The notes beneath the pieces are model-generated. The model was not told the origin of the DNA, searched no databases, and worked only from the letters and a program-made list of their open reading frames with translations. Source: Buxus sempervirens (Eukaryota; Streptophyta; Magnoliopsida; Buxales; Buxaceae). Taken from it: 64,000 nucleotides of DNA. The first letter of the stretch is position 1. Each line of letters opens with the position of its first letter. The stretch covers positions 10,132,061 through 10,196,060 of the forward strand of contig OX387188.1 of the NCBI GenBank assembly GCA_947561395.2, read 5' to 3'. Of the stretch, positions 35,977-47,070 are shown piece after piece. The position numbers were made by a program, and so were the translations under genes.

Positions 35977-36336
35977 CTCCATGAGGGAGTGATTTGCCAA
36001 GAGGGCACTATTGACATTGATATTTGGCCATGAGGGCTATGAATCTTGAATTCTTTGCCATGAGGGCATTATATTATATTTGGTCATGAGGACCACTTGT
36101 TTTGTTTTGATTTGTGTCTTAGTGGGCTTAGCTTGTTATGGATCCCTAGTTTAGCTAGTAATGAAGTCTGTCTATCTTTGTTAGGATTAAGTCTAGTTCC
36201 TTTATGCATTTCCTCCACGATGGAGAGGCCTTCCATGAGGGATGAGCTGCAACAATTTCCACTTCCACCACGAGGGTGAGGTCTACTATATTTCCACCAT
36301 GAGGGTGATGTCTCTTATATTTCCACCATGAGGGTG
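35977..36336 (+). repeat. Hairpin array with constant A(T/C/A)GAG loop
   Basis: Stem-loops with 5-nt loops: CTCC-ATGAG-GGAG (35977), TGCC-AAGAG-GGCA (35995), GGCC-ATGAG-GGCT (36026), TGCC-ATGAG-GGCA (36056), TGGTC-ATGAG-GACCA (36081), CACC-ACGAG-GGTG (36266), CACC-ATGAG-GGTG (36295 and 36324). A weaker three-pair one lies at 36232. The loop is nearly invariant while the outer stem pairs change together. Confidence 0.75.
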
Positions 36337-39183
36337 ATGATATGGTTGGATATGTTGCAGTTTGTTCTTAGACTAGATTTGTTGAACTAGGTCTTGACCT
36401 TCAAAGTGGTCATATTTCACGAGTCCTGTGATGTCACAACTGTTTTGTTTGGATTGATTCTCATGATGAGATTGACTGTATGGTTTGGATTTGATTTGTT
36501 TTGAGAAATATTCGTTAAATGATTATTGTTTATGGATTGTGATTAGCCCAATTTATTGTTGAATTCTTATATCTCATGAAAAGTATTTTGATAGTAACAT
36601 GTGAACTGTTTTTATTCATGCATGTTGTTACTTACTGGGATTTTATATCTCACCCCATGTTTTTAATGTTTTGTTTTCAGATATACTTGGAGAGGACGTA
36701 CGTTGGGGACTTGAGTGTATAGCTATTGGTTTAGAATAATGCCCCGGTAGCTTGTGGAATTATTGTTTTTGTATAATTGTTGGTTATTTGTTTAGGTTAA
36801 CTTTAATTTAAATTGGAGATTGTCATTATAAGAGTGAATTGAGAGTTGTTAGTTGCCTTTTAATATTCAGATCTGATGTATACACAATTGAGAGTTTATT
36901 TTAAAGTCTTCTGCTATTATTGAAATATTTGGAAATTGTTTTAAATTTTGTGTGAGACATGGAAAAATCAATTCAATGACTTCCTAAATCATCACACGGG
37001 ATTGGTTAAAAACAAAGAGTCACCACCATTCTGTTTAGGTGTGAATGGACACCAAAATCTCAAATAAGCACAAAAATGCAAATTTAGGGTAAAAATAACC
37101 CTATTAAAAAAACAACCAGAGATGGGTAAGGGGATTAGGTTATGAACAGGGGAAGGTGTTAGGCACCCCTATTCATCCACACAAGGTGGTTGCCAGGTAT
37201 TGTTCATGTTAAAATAAAGGAAAAATGGCTTGCTACAAAAATCATGAAAAATCATAAAAAAAGACAAAAATGTATGGTTTTTTCATACGAATAGCCTGAT
37301 TGATCTAGAACTTTCAAATATGATCATACCATTCCTAGGGTTTCATGATCAAAATAAAATTGAGATAAAATCAAATAAAACCAATCTAAAGTGAAAACTT
37401 CAAAAATCTGGCTTTAAGTTAAATTCTGGAAATCTAGAAAATATGATTTTTATAAAATATTGAAGAATTGAACTGGAACAGTCTAGGACATAGATATAGC
37501 CCAAATTTCACATTAAATCAAGAAATCAAAACCAAAAATACCCACGTTGATGAAGAACATCAAAAAGGGAGAACTTAGATCGTAGGGTCTTCTCTCAAAC
37601 ATGAAAAACAACTCAAAAACCACATCATGAAACCCTAGAAGTTACTTTCAGGCCTCTGAATCCAGATCTATCATATAGATCATGATAGATCCAGGATCTT
37701 AGCCTAATATCACAAAAAACACGAAAATAGTGTTGTAGGTGCAAAAATGTGAAAAATCCAAATTATTGAAAAAAGTGGGATTTCATGCTATAAACACCAT
37801 GGATTCATATGATTCATTCAGATTCAATCACAAGATCATTAAAACACTAGCAAGATATCCAAAGCAGCCATATCTCACAGATTAGAGCACATGGGAGCCT
37901 ACCCTATGGATCCACCTGTTCTCTTTTCCCTTAACTCTCTCTTCACGTTTTACGGCTAGAGAGGATTCTTGACGTACTTAGAGATAGGTTTGGTGATACA
38001 AACACAATCAAAGGCCAAATACTATGAAAAAGGAGAAAAACAGATATGAGGTTCTATTCTAGGGATCCACCTGTTCCCCTTTCCCCTAGCTCTTTCTTCA
38101 CGTTTTACGGCTAGAGAGACTCTTGAGGTACTTAGAGACAAGTGTGCGCACGTGGGAAATGCGGCACGGGGTAAATTCGGAGTCGCCACCGCCTGATGGG
38201 GTGCAGGCGGACACCTGGGTGCCTAATCTTGTCTATTTAGGGATTTTGGGTCTGCGGCTTGAGATTCTAAGTCGAGGTCTCGGTTGTGGTCTGGGGAAGT
38301 CCGTAGACACCCCAGTCCACCCCGTCGGATGACGGGTCCTGTGGGTTCCCTGGTTTGAGTCAGCTTTCTCACTTGGTTCTCACCCGATTCCTAATCTAGC
38401 AGGTATTTAAGTTAGGTCTTGGCGGGACCACATGAGTGGTGTGGGTCCCTTTAGTTGATTTTATCTTTGCTTAATTTAAATGGTCTGAGTCTGTTTGGGT
38501 GGGCCCCATTGGAAGGCCCACGGTGTCCTGGGTGGGCTTGAGTAAGCCCGTGTACCCTTGGTGGGCCTCTGTCTAGCTCTAGGAGGCCCTTTGGGCTTGG
38601 GTTTAGTGCCTTGATTTTATTTTAGTTTTAGATTTGATTGTTAAGTCACTTTCATGCAGGGGGGCCAGATTGGTTTGTGGGCCCCTTAGGTGGGCCCACA
38701 TGGTGGCCGAGTACTTTCATTTTATCTTTTAATTTACCCCAATGGGCTGGTCACTGGGCTTGGGGCCCGTGATCCAGGTTTTGGGCTTGAAAGCCCAGTT
38801 CTTTGAAGTTTAGGGCTTGCACCCTAACTTGGTTTGGTTAGCGGGCTTTGACGGGCCCGAGAGGCCCTAGCCCTTGGTCTCGGCCAAACCACGCAGATCA
38901 TGCAGCATCCACTCATCCAGGTTTGGGTGGGCCGCATTGGGTTTGGCCCACCCGGTTCACATGGTTCATTTTACTTAAATTATTTAATGGCATGCTTTGG
39001 TGTTTATTGGGCTTGGTGGGCCCCGTTGGAAGGCCCACTAGTGAGCCAAGTTGGACCGGTTGGTCCAAGTCCCAAGTTGGGTTTCCGGGTGGCCCGGAAA
39101 CCCTGTTGGTTCAACTGATTTTAGTAAAAATCATCCCCAAAATTCGGCAAGGCGTCACAATATACAAAAAATGCATTTCTATG

Positions 39184-39328
39184 TGTATCCGGCAACTCAG
39201 GCCGGATACACAGGGTCTGTAAGTGATCCGGCTTGAATAGCCGGATACACAGGGGTCCTAGGTTATCCGGCCTTAGTTGCCGGATACACCTAGGCCACAG
39301 GTGATCCGGCCTGAGTCGCCGGATCACA
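39184..39328. repeat. 40-bp palindrome array, distal part of the Ogre solo LTR
   Basis: Four units of the type TGTATCCGGC-N7-GCCGGATACA start at 39184, 39224, 39263 and 39302. Some carry TGATCC/GGATCA instead of TGTATCC/GGATACA. The element B LTR has two such units at 47907-47973. Confidence 0.88.
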
Positions 39329-40345
39329 CTGAAATGGCCATTTCAGGTGTTCTGCTCTTTGGGATTGATTCCAGGGGGTTCCCAGGGGGTTTCTGAGATA
39401 CCGTGGGCCTTTGGGTGGGCCCACGTAGATTCAGGTTTTGGGAGAAGCCACATTTGGCTTCTCCTTCTTGGATTTTTCAGCACAGCAAATGGGGGGACTT
39501 GCTGCCCTCCTTGCCATCTTGGGTCCAGCTAGCCATTTGAAATGGGGACCTGAGTATCCCCATCCGGTCTTCAGACTCTCACCACCGCATGCATGACTCC
39601 CCATAGTAACAACATATCAAGATAATCAAGAAAAGGAAACACATTCCACATACAGAAATGCATACACATACTCTCATGCATCACATGTAAAAGTTAGCAA
39701 GAAATCTAAGCAAGGAAGGGATATCCAGCTAGGCTTAAGCCTAGGCTTATGGCTCATCACAAAATCTTCCGAGAAAGGAAAGAGGAGGGGGATTTATGGG
39801 GGTACATTTGATTGTAAATAAGGGAGGGAACATGCTCCCTCCTTAGAGCTTCCTAACAACGGACTCAAGCAGCTATTTATGAACACTAAATTATGCAAAG
39901 ACTGAATTCTTATGACTTTTAAGGAAGGCCTACGTGGACTTCTTAATGAGGGTGACTTCGTGCCATGAGGAGGATAAAAAATGCATGGTTAAACCACCAT
40001 GAAAGTGCAGTCATGCAAGTGACAGAGGAGGGAACATGAAAAAACAGCAGAAAATTCTACTTTTAATATATGTTAAATGGAACATGTCTAGGAACCTCAC
40101 CTGATGATCTTTAGATGCTTAGGCAGTGTGGAAACACCTCCCGGAGGTGGGACAGTGGCTATAGCTTCCTCCTTTGAAGCACCAACAGCAGCAAACTCTC
40201 TTTGTCTCCGTAGGAAAGTGGAGAGGAAGAAGAAAACCAGGGGTTGAATGGCCTTGGGATGGAGTAGAAGGGTTATGGAGGACAAAAGGAGTTGATGTGC
40301 AGGTGGGAAGAGGTGGGAGGAGCAAGCTCAAGACAGCCAACCCCG

Positions 40346-42756
40346 TGTAACGCCCCGGATCCGAGTCACATGAAAACCCGTAACTCGTATCCAGAGGTTA
40401 TTAAAATTAACAGGATCAAACTACCAGAGTAAAGAAAACATGAAACTAAATATTTTTATGCAATAGAGTGCGCTAAACAAATCCCAACATGAAAACTCAC
40501 ATGACCAAATTTTCACTACCCGCAATTATCGACTCTCCATACGTATCTGAAAAACAACAGAAATAAAAGAGTGAGATACGAATATCTCAGCAAGTAGCAC
40601 ATGCATGCAAGAATACACATCTTCAAATTTAAAAATTCTATGATCGAATAATCAGACGAGAAAACAAGGAACAACCGGTGAAGCCTGCGTACTCTGCTGA
40701 CAGTAATTGTTGACCCAAGAGTATAGGAAACCATTTAACTAATAGCAATTAACATCGGAAATCCCTTGGTCAACAAAACCCAGATCAGTTTCAGAGAACA
40801 TTAATAATATAGTCCATGCCTCAATAAGACAATTTCCACTAAGTATCCCAAGGTATTCTAACTGATAAGTAAACGACAAAACCACGTGGTCAATGTCATA
40901 CAAATATTTAATTGGGTAATCAACATGCCAGAGCGACATCCACACCTCCATGTACACAGTTCCGGCCTACTCAGGGTTTCGGATACTCTGAAATGACGGC
41001 CTACTCAGGGTTTCGTCATCCAATGCCGGCCTACTCAGGGTTTCGGCATTGACAACCAGGCCTACTCAGGGTTTCTGGCTGCTCTACACCAGTCGTGGCA
41101 ACACTCCATGGCCATGCCATTACACCAATAAAATAAAAGCATCACAATACTAAGCTTAAACATCTGGATCCAGGACAAGCTAGACCAAAACAGTAAACAT
41201 CGTATAATCTCGATTTCAATATCAAAACAAAACCATTCATTCCACATCATGTAATTTCTCATCACAATTCATCACCTGTCCCTCTGGACCAAGCAGTACC
41301 TCAAGTACATTCAGTAATTTCTCATTTCCGTAACACAAGTCATATGAAAGTAAAACTCAATCCATTCATACCAAAGAAAACCTTTCAATACGTATAAAGT
41401 TTCCAACAAGTGAAACCAGAAATACAAGAACTTCTCAATCAAAACAGTGTATAGAACAAGGAAAAGTAACTGGTAACTCTTACTAGTTTGGTGTCCGGCA
41501 CAATACTCATAAGTAACCTAAACCCAACTTAAAAACTCTTAAGAGGTTCACAAATTTTTCTTCTATTAATTTCATAGGCAAAATGGTTTCCCAGGTTCCT
41601 AACCAAGTGAATAGTGAAGTGGTTTAACCCCTAAGAAGTGCAAATACTCTTGGTCAAATTAGAAATTCCATTTCGGGAAGCAAAATAGGTCTGCCGCTCA
41701 CCTATTGAGGTGGGCGCGAGGTGAGCGCCGGTCGGCGGTGAAGAAAAAGGGCAAAATCGACCTGCCGCTCACCCGACGCTAGGTGAGCGCGAGATGAGCG
41801 CGAGATGGGCGTGAGGTGGGCGCGAGATTCGCGCGAGATGGGCGCCTCGTTTTCTACTTCGCGCGAGATGAGCGCGAGGTGGGCGCGGGATCGGCAGTAG
41901 GTCATTATTAACGGGGCGCTTACCTCCGAGGTGAACGCCGGTGAGCGCGAGATGAGCGGATACCCCCTGTGGTTTTCATTTCTCTGTTATTTTGAGATCT
42001 ACATGACTGGCCGGTTGTGAAGGTCTGTAACTACTCCAGTACACTCCTAATACTCCCAGAAGACTTCCCAACCATATTTGAAATTAATCTAAACACTTTC
42101 ATTTTCAATTATAATTTCAATCCGGAGACTCTGTTCATGCAACTTTCCGAAAACCAGAAAAAACCAGAAAACTCATACCATCACTTAATATATAAACCAT
42201 GCATCAGAATAAGCTCGAGAGAAACATAAAACACAAAACCCCAGTTGTAAAACCGTGCTACTCACATTACTAAGACTTTCTTCAAGCTTCCGGCCATCCT
42301 GGAGATTTTCGACTTCGAGACAGACGGAAACCCTAACTCTCTCCAGAGCCGCGACCTTTTCCCCAAATCCCCGAGAAGTTGTATGAGTTAGCTATTTATA
42401 TAGACACCACCCGGATTTAACCTAATTCACCCTTATTTTTAGAAATCCCCTTTTTACCCCTCACTAGTGCAGGGTTTTCCGGATTTACAATTATTAGCCC
42501 CCCTTTTCTATTTATTCCCGGGGCCGAATATTCCCACCATATTATATTTTTATTTATATATTTTTGAACCCTGATGACCACAAGTTTTCCCAGAAATAAT
42601 AAAGCTTGATTTAACCAGCACCAACATCTATGTGTGCATATATATATATTTCCATCTGCTGTTATTACTTGTTTATTCTCCTTACTGTGACTGTTAATTT
42701 ATTTTATTATAACATTATTATTTTATTTTGTTTTCTACTCGAAACGGGGTTTTACA
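40346..42756 (-). repeat. Chromovirus-type solo LTR inside the Ogre solo LTR, CCCCG target duplication
   Basis: The + strand starts TGTAACGCCCCGGATCCGAG and ends GGGGTTTTACA, the same ends as 33239-35855. Perfect CCCCG repeats flank it (40341-40345 and 42757-42761). In LTR sense (minus) it has a TATA box (42392-42403), a donor-like ATGTGAGTAGCACGG (42253-42267), a CpG-rich GAGCGCGAG block (41690-41965) and a hairpin array (40961-41078). It is the innermost layer of a four-level nest. Confidence 0.93.
40961..41078 (-). repeat. Hairpin array with invariant 15-nt loop and covarying stems
   Basis: Four hairpins share the identical loop GCCTACTCAGGGTTT (+ strand). Stems are TCCG/CGGA (40961), ATGACG/CGTCAT (40993), AATGCCG/CGGCATT (41022) and CCAG/CTGG (41056). 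All differ, yet all pair perfectly. The unit repeats about every 30-34 bp. Confidence 0.85.
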
Positions 42757-42799
42757 CCCCGGAAATGAGCTGCTGGTTTGCTTTTTATAGAAAACTTAA

Positions 42800-43047
42800 T
42801 GTATCCGGCAACTCAGGCCGGATACACTAAGGCCTCCCCTTATCCGGCCTTCATGGCCGGATACACTAAGGCTCCTTTGTATCCGGCATTGAATGCTGGA
42901 TACAAAACATAATCATTTCGAATTTAAATGCCGCCGCGAATTTGTCGGGCGATCGGCGTGAATCTTGTGCGAAAATCTTCTGGTATCCGGCCTTCAAGTC
43001 CGGATACAAAGGGGAGCATGTGTATCCGGTATATATGACCGGATACA
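42800..43047. repeat. 40-bp palindrome array next to the TATA box of the Ogre solo LTR
   Basis: Units of 26-27 bp lie at 42800-42826, 42840-42865, 42878-42904, 42982-43008 and 43021-43047 (TGTATCCGGC-N7-GCCGGATACA and variants). On the minus strand the last unit ends 10 bp before the TATA box CTATAAAAAG. Confidence 0.9.
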
Positions 43048-44004
43048 AGTTGGAAAATTACGGATTTGCCCTTCGACTTGACCGATTCGACCGATTTGAT
43101 ACTTTTGGATATCTGCGGATTTCCCACTGCGAATTTTGGATATTTAAGATTTAGTCCCTGAGATATTTTGCTGCGTTGGCTGCCACGTGTGCAGTTCCTG
43201 CGCCACGTGTGCAACTTCCAGTTTTGCTACTCGGAAACTTCGACAGCTCATATCTCCTTCATCCGAACTCCGATTTGAGCGAACTTAATTGCGTTAGACT
43301 CGTATCGGAGCCCTCTATTCAATGACATAGGGCTAAGTGCTTGGCACGGGGTTCGAGGAAAAGTCAACTTTCGGCTCATCCTCAAGTTTGACCGCCCGCC
43401 GAACCCTCATCCTGACTCCGATTCCAGCAAACTCAGTTGCGTTGGACTCGTGTCAGGATTCGCTATCCATTGAAATAAAGCAAGGTTGCCAATTTTCACT
43501 TGATCAAAAGGTCAAATTTTGACCCCTGAGGGTTTGACTTTTTTGCCGGGTTTTGCATTTTTGGCTCTTTTGGGAGCGCAAAAATGAGGTGCTTACAACA
43601 AGTTTAGGAATACAGGTAAAGGAAGGCCTTATTCTACAGCAATGAAGAAGATCCTATTACTTCAAGGATTGAAGAAAATAAAAGGGAAAAGGGACTTACC
43701 TGGATTGAGCAAGCAGAGCAGCAGGGATTCCTCTCTTCTCTTGGAGCTCCTTAGACTTCAAAATTTCGTGGCCCTTTGCTTAAGGATCTCACCTCTATTT
43801 ATAAGCAAACCCAGGGGTATGGCTGGTCCAGAAGGATATACCAGGATCTCCCCAGATTGGGTTAAAAATAAGGATAATGCCCATCCATGGCCAACAAAGA
43901 TATTTCGAACGAATAAAAGAGATAATTTGCTCATCTAAAGAGACATTAGACTGAAGATAAAGCTCAAAAATCGAGAAAGGATAAAATTCGCACAAATCTA
44001 ATGC

Positions 44005-44109
44005 GCCCGTAAATGTATTCCGGGAAAGTGGTGTCCGTATTTGCATTACGGGCGCTGCGTGCCCATATACAAAATCCGGGCGCGACCAACCCGTAGGTAC
44101 AATACGGGA
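44005..44109. repeat. 28-bp palindrome array in the element D LTR
   Basis: Half-sites GCCCGTA, GTCCGTA, GCCCATA and ACCCGTA start at 44005, 44033, 44061 and 44089, exactly 28 bp apart, each paired with an inverted half-site 14 bp on. It lies about 200 bp from the TATA box at 43796-43807 (minus strand). Confidence 0.88.
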
Positions 44110-44557
44110 AATGCTTAAATTATTGAATTTCATGCATTTTTGGCCTGTTTTAAATCCCAATTACATGTTTTCATTATTTTCTCATTTTGTAGTGTGATTT
44201 GTGGTGTCTACAACTGCCCCTTTTTGCTGGTAATTGGAACCAATTACAAGTAGAGAGCAAAAAGACCCACCAATTGCACTTTTTGAGATTTTTTTCTAAC
44301 TAATTGCATTTTGCAAGGATTAAACGGATGATTTTGGAAAAAGAATTTATTGCGGAAGATTTGCTGAAAAGTCCCTAATCTTAAGGGGCAAATCCTCCTC
44401 TCTAGTCTCACTGAGCACTCGTGGCTATGAAGTGAGATTTGAGACAATTTTTAAACAAAAGTGGGTAAGGTGGTAATCCTTGCAACTTACAACTAATATA
44501 AACATTAATCTCCTGAAAAGTGTCGAGAAAATAATGAAAAATGCAATTTTCTTTTTT

Positions 44558-44661
44558 GCCCGTATTTGCATTGTGGGCAGGTCATGCCCGTAATTTTAAT
44601 ATGGGCGAATTTGACCGCATTACCTTTACGGGCGCCTGCTACCCGTATTGCTTTTACGGAT
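44558..44661. repeat. 28-bp palindrome array at the antisense gene 1 leader of element D
   Basis: Half-sites start at 44558, 44586, 44613 and 44641, with inverted partners TATGGGC (44600) and TACGGGC (44627). It matches the array at 14903-14992 in element A. One step is 27 bp in both copies. Confidence 0.82.
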
Positions 44662-45947
44662 TTTGGCTTCCTTCTTAACCGCGGCCGCGAACAGTTCTTC
44701 CATTCTGCTCCCACTTTGCCCTAAATCGCTTGCACCCGCATACTCTTCTCCGGTCTTCCCTCTTCAATCTCAACAGTGACTCGATGTCTTCTTCTCCGGC
44801 GACACTCAACTTCCCCGGGGACTTCCACTATCTTCGGTGATTCTCATCTTCTCCGGCAATATTCCCCATTTCTGGTGATAATTGTTCGGCTGTTGCTTCT
44901 CTCTCCTTGCCGTGACCTTCTTTCGCATTTGCCGCACCGGCGATGTCGGAGCTCTCGACTGTGGTAAACTCCAAAGCTCTCCCTCTTCTTCTCAACAGAC
45001 AGGTATGTAACCTATTCTTCTCCAAATTTTTACTTCTCTCGAATAGATGATATTATGTTTTGATTTTCTGTTTCCTGTATGCTCATGCTTCTCTGTTCTT
45101 GAATGCCTGCATTAGATGATTAGTTTTTTGCTGCAAATGCTATGCTGCGAATGCTATGTACTTCCTCCGGAATTGCTGTGAAATTGGCCACAATGCATGA
45201 TTTTTGTTATGCTATTTCTCTGTTCTTACATGTGTTAACCTCTGCTGTGCAATTCCTCCAGTTTGAATATTGTTCAATTTCTGTTCACATCTTTACTGTT
45301 GCTAAACATGCCTATCTATTCCTCATGCTTTGGCTACTGATTTTCTGCACTCTCCAGTTTTTGAATGAATACATCATGTAAGCACCTCATTTTTGCGCTC
45401 CCGAAAGAGCCGGAAATGCAAACCCTAAATAGAAAGTCAAACCCTAAGGGGTCGAAATTTGACTTTTTGATCCAGTGGTAATTGACCACCTTGCTTTATC
45501 TCAATGGATAGAGAATCCTGACACGAGTCAAACGCAACTGAGTTTGCTGGAATCGGAGTCTGGATGAAGGTTCGGTGGGCCGGTCAAACTTGAGGGAGAG
45601 CCGAAAGTTGACTTTTTCTCGAATCCCATGCTAAGTGCTTAGCCCTATGTCATTGAATAGAGGGCTCCGATACGAGTCTAACGCAATTAAGTTTGCTTAA
45701 ATCGGAGTTCGGATGAAGGAGATATGAGCTGTCGAAGTTTCCGCGCAACAAAACCGGAAACTGCACACGTGGCAGCCAACGCAGCAAAATATCTCAGGGA
45801 CTAAATCTTAAATATCCAAAAGTCACTAAAAATCTCAGGGACTAAACCAAAATTCACAGGGACCAATCCGTAGTTGCTCAAAATTGTCAAATCGATTGAA
45901 TCGGTCGAATCGGTCAAGTCGAGGGGCAAATCCGTAATTTTTCGATT

Positions 45948-46194
45948 TGTATCCGGCATTTAATGCCGGATACACTTGCCACTCTTCATATCCGGACTCA
46001 AATGTCGGATACAAAGATTTGCTCGGCGAGATTCGCGCCGATTCCCAGACAAATTCGCCGCCGCATTAAATTTTTGAAATAATTTTGTTTGTATCCGATA
46101 TCTTATGCCAGATACAAAGGAGGCTCAGTGTATCCGACATTAAATGCCGGATACAAAGGACATGTAGTGTATCCGGCATTAAATGCCGGATACA
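45948..46194. repeat. 40-bp palindrome array directly upstream of the element B TATA box
   Basis: Perfect 27-bp palindromes with 13-bp arms (TGTATCCGGCATT and its complement) lie at 45948-45974 and 46168-46194. Weaker copies lie at about 45988, 46090 and 46129. Neighbouring units are spaced 39-40 bp. The last ends 10 bp before CTATAAAAG. Confidence 0.9.
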
Positions 46195-46204
46195 TTAAGT
46201 TTTT

Positions 46205-46213
46205 CTATAAAAG
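46205..46213 (+). promoter_or_regulatory. LTR TATA box of element B
   Basis: CTATAAAAG lies 828 bp into the LTR. The solo LTR copy has CTATAAAAAG at the same place. A GTAAGG splice donor follows about 300 bp downstream. Confidence 0.7.
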
Positions 46214-47050
46214 CACAGCAGCCACCTCTGGCCGAGGGTTGGCTTCTTTTGCTGGATTCCAGCTTCCTTCCCCTGGTTTTTCTCCTCCGAATCCATCCTT
46301 CTTCAACTCCCTTTGACTCCACCACCTCCCCACACCACCCCAAGACCACCCCACCCTTGCTTCCCTCTTCTTCTTCTTCACTTTTTCAAGCAAGCTGAAG
46401 GAGTCCAGCTGCTGTTGGAGTGGAGCTTGAACATCAGAGGGCTTGCCAGCTACGTTTTGGCCTCAAGAAGGAGGCTCCACCTGGTAAGAGAATCTAAGAA
46501 CCCCTAGGTAAGGTTCCCCATCATGTTATATTCTCCATATGTTAAAATCAGATTTTTTCTGAAAATTTTCCTACACTGGTTTCCTTCTTTGCATGGGTTC
46601 ATTTTCATGTTATCCTAAGCATGTATTTACTTTTATTTTCGTGGCATGAGCTCCTACATAGTTAAGAAGTCCACGTAGGTTTGCTTAGGGAGCATGGGGT
46701 CCTGTTTTAGTGCACATCTCAGTGCCTTTTAGTTGCTGTTCTTGGGCTTGGTTTCAGCACTTTTCAGAGGAGCATGTTCCTCATGTTTTACCCAATGTAC
46801 CCCTTCATGAGACCCCCCTCCTCTATCCTGCTTGTTGGTTTATTTTCTTGTTAAATAAGGTTGTTTGTTTGAGCATGATCTTTTTTTTCTTTTTATTTCT
46901 TTCATGATAGGCTAATGGGCGTGAGAGGCATTTTTTGGGTTGCTACTGGTGGCAGCAGTAGCACCCTGTTTCCCTCCGTTTAGTGGAGTTGATTCGCATT
47001 CCAGGCCTGTAGGGCTCGGACCAGGGGAGAAGAATCCCATGGCAATGCTT

Positions 47051-47070
47051 CCCCCCCCCCCCCCCCCCCC
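47051..47070. repeat. Run of 20 C
   Basis: A pure 20-base C homopolymer in the 5' LTR. Its length is prone to sequencing and assembly error. Confidence 0.9.

Larger units (their letters stand above)
30739..36950 (+). repeat. Long chromovirus-type LTR interrupted by a TRIM and cut by element D
   Basis: It starts TGTAATATCCTGAATT, close to the LTR at 19896. In order it shows a TATA box (ATATATAAAA, 31411), a splice donor AGAG|GTAAGTAGCAACC (31788), a block of CpG GAGCGC-like words (32145-32310) and a hairpin array with constant ATGAG loops (35977-36336, after the TRIM). CTTACTGGGATTTTATATCTCACCCC-like words near 36630-36660 follow, typical of chromovirus LTRs. The TRIM accounts for 32836-35927. 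The right end is lost because element D starts at 36951. Confidence 0.7.
38143..43597 (-). repeat. Ogre-type solo LTR (element B family) inside the element D LTR, ACAAG target duplication
   Basis: On the minus strand it starts TGTAAGCACCTCATTTTTGC and ends GTGCGCACA, like the LTR of element B. Perfect ACAAG repeats flank it (38138-38142 and 43598-43602). Without the nested chromovirus LTR it is about 3.0 kb. It has a TATA box (CTATAAAAAG on the minus strand, 42781-42790) and two palindrome arrays (42800-43047 and 39184-39328). The internal region was removed by LTR-LTR recombination. Confidence 0.93.
36951..45376 (-). mobile_element. Element D: minus-strand relative of element A (3' part only)
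   Basis: The LTR runs 36951-38142 and 43603-44212, giving 1802 bp without the insert, against 1801 bp in element A. Internal sequence follows from 44213: polypurine tract, then the counterpart of 13900-15339 in element A, including a palindrome array and the leader of antisense gene 1 (which here points along the + strand). Element B cuts it at 45377. Its gag-pol part and other LTR should lie right of the window if still present. Confidence 0.9.

Noticed and set aside
38848-39236. Tryptophan/glycine-rich frames in the Ogre solo LTR
   Set aside because: Noncoding LTR sequence; frames follow GC-rich repeat words and differ from the element B LTR.
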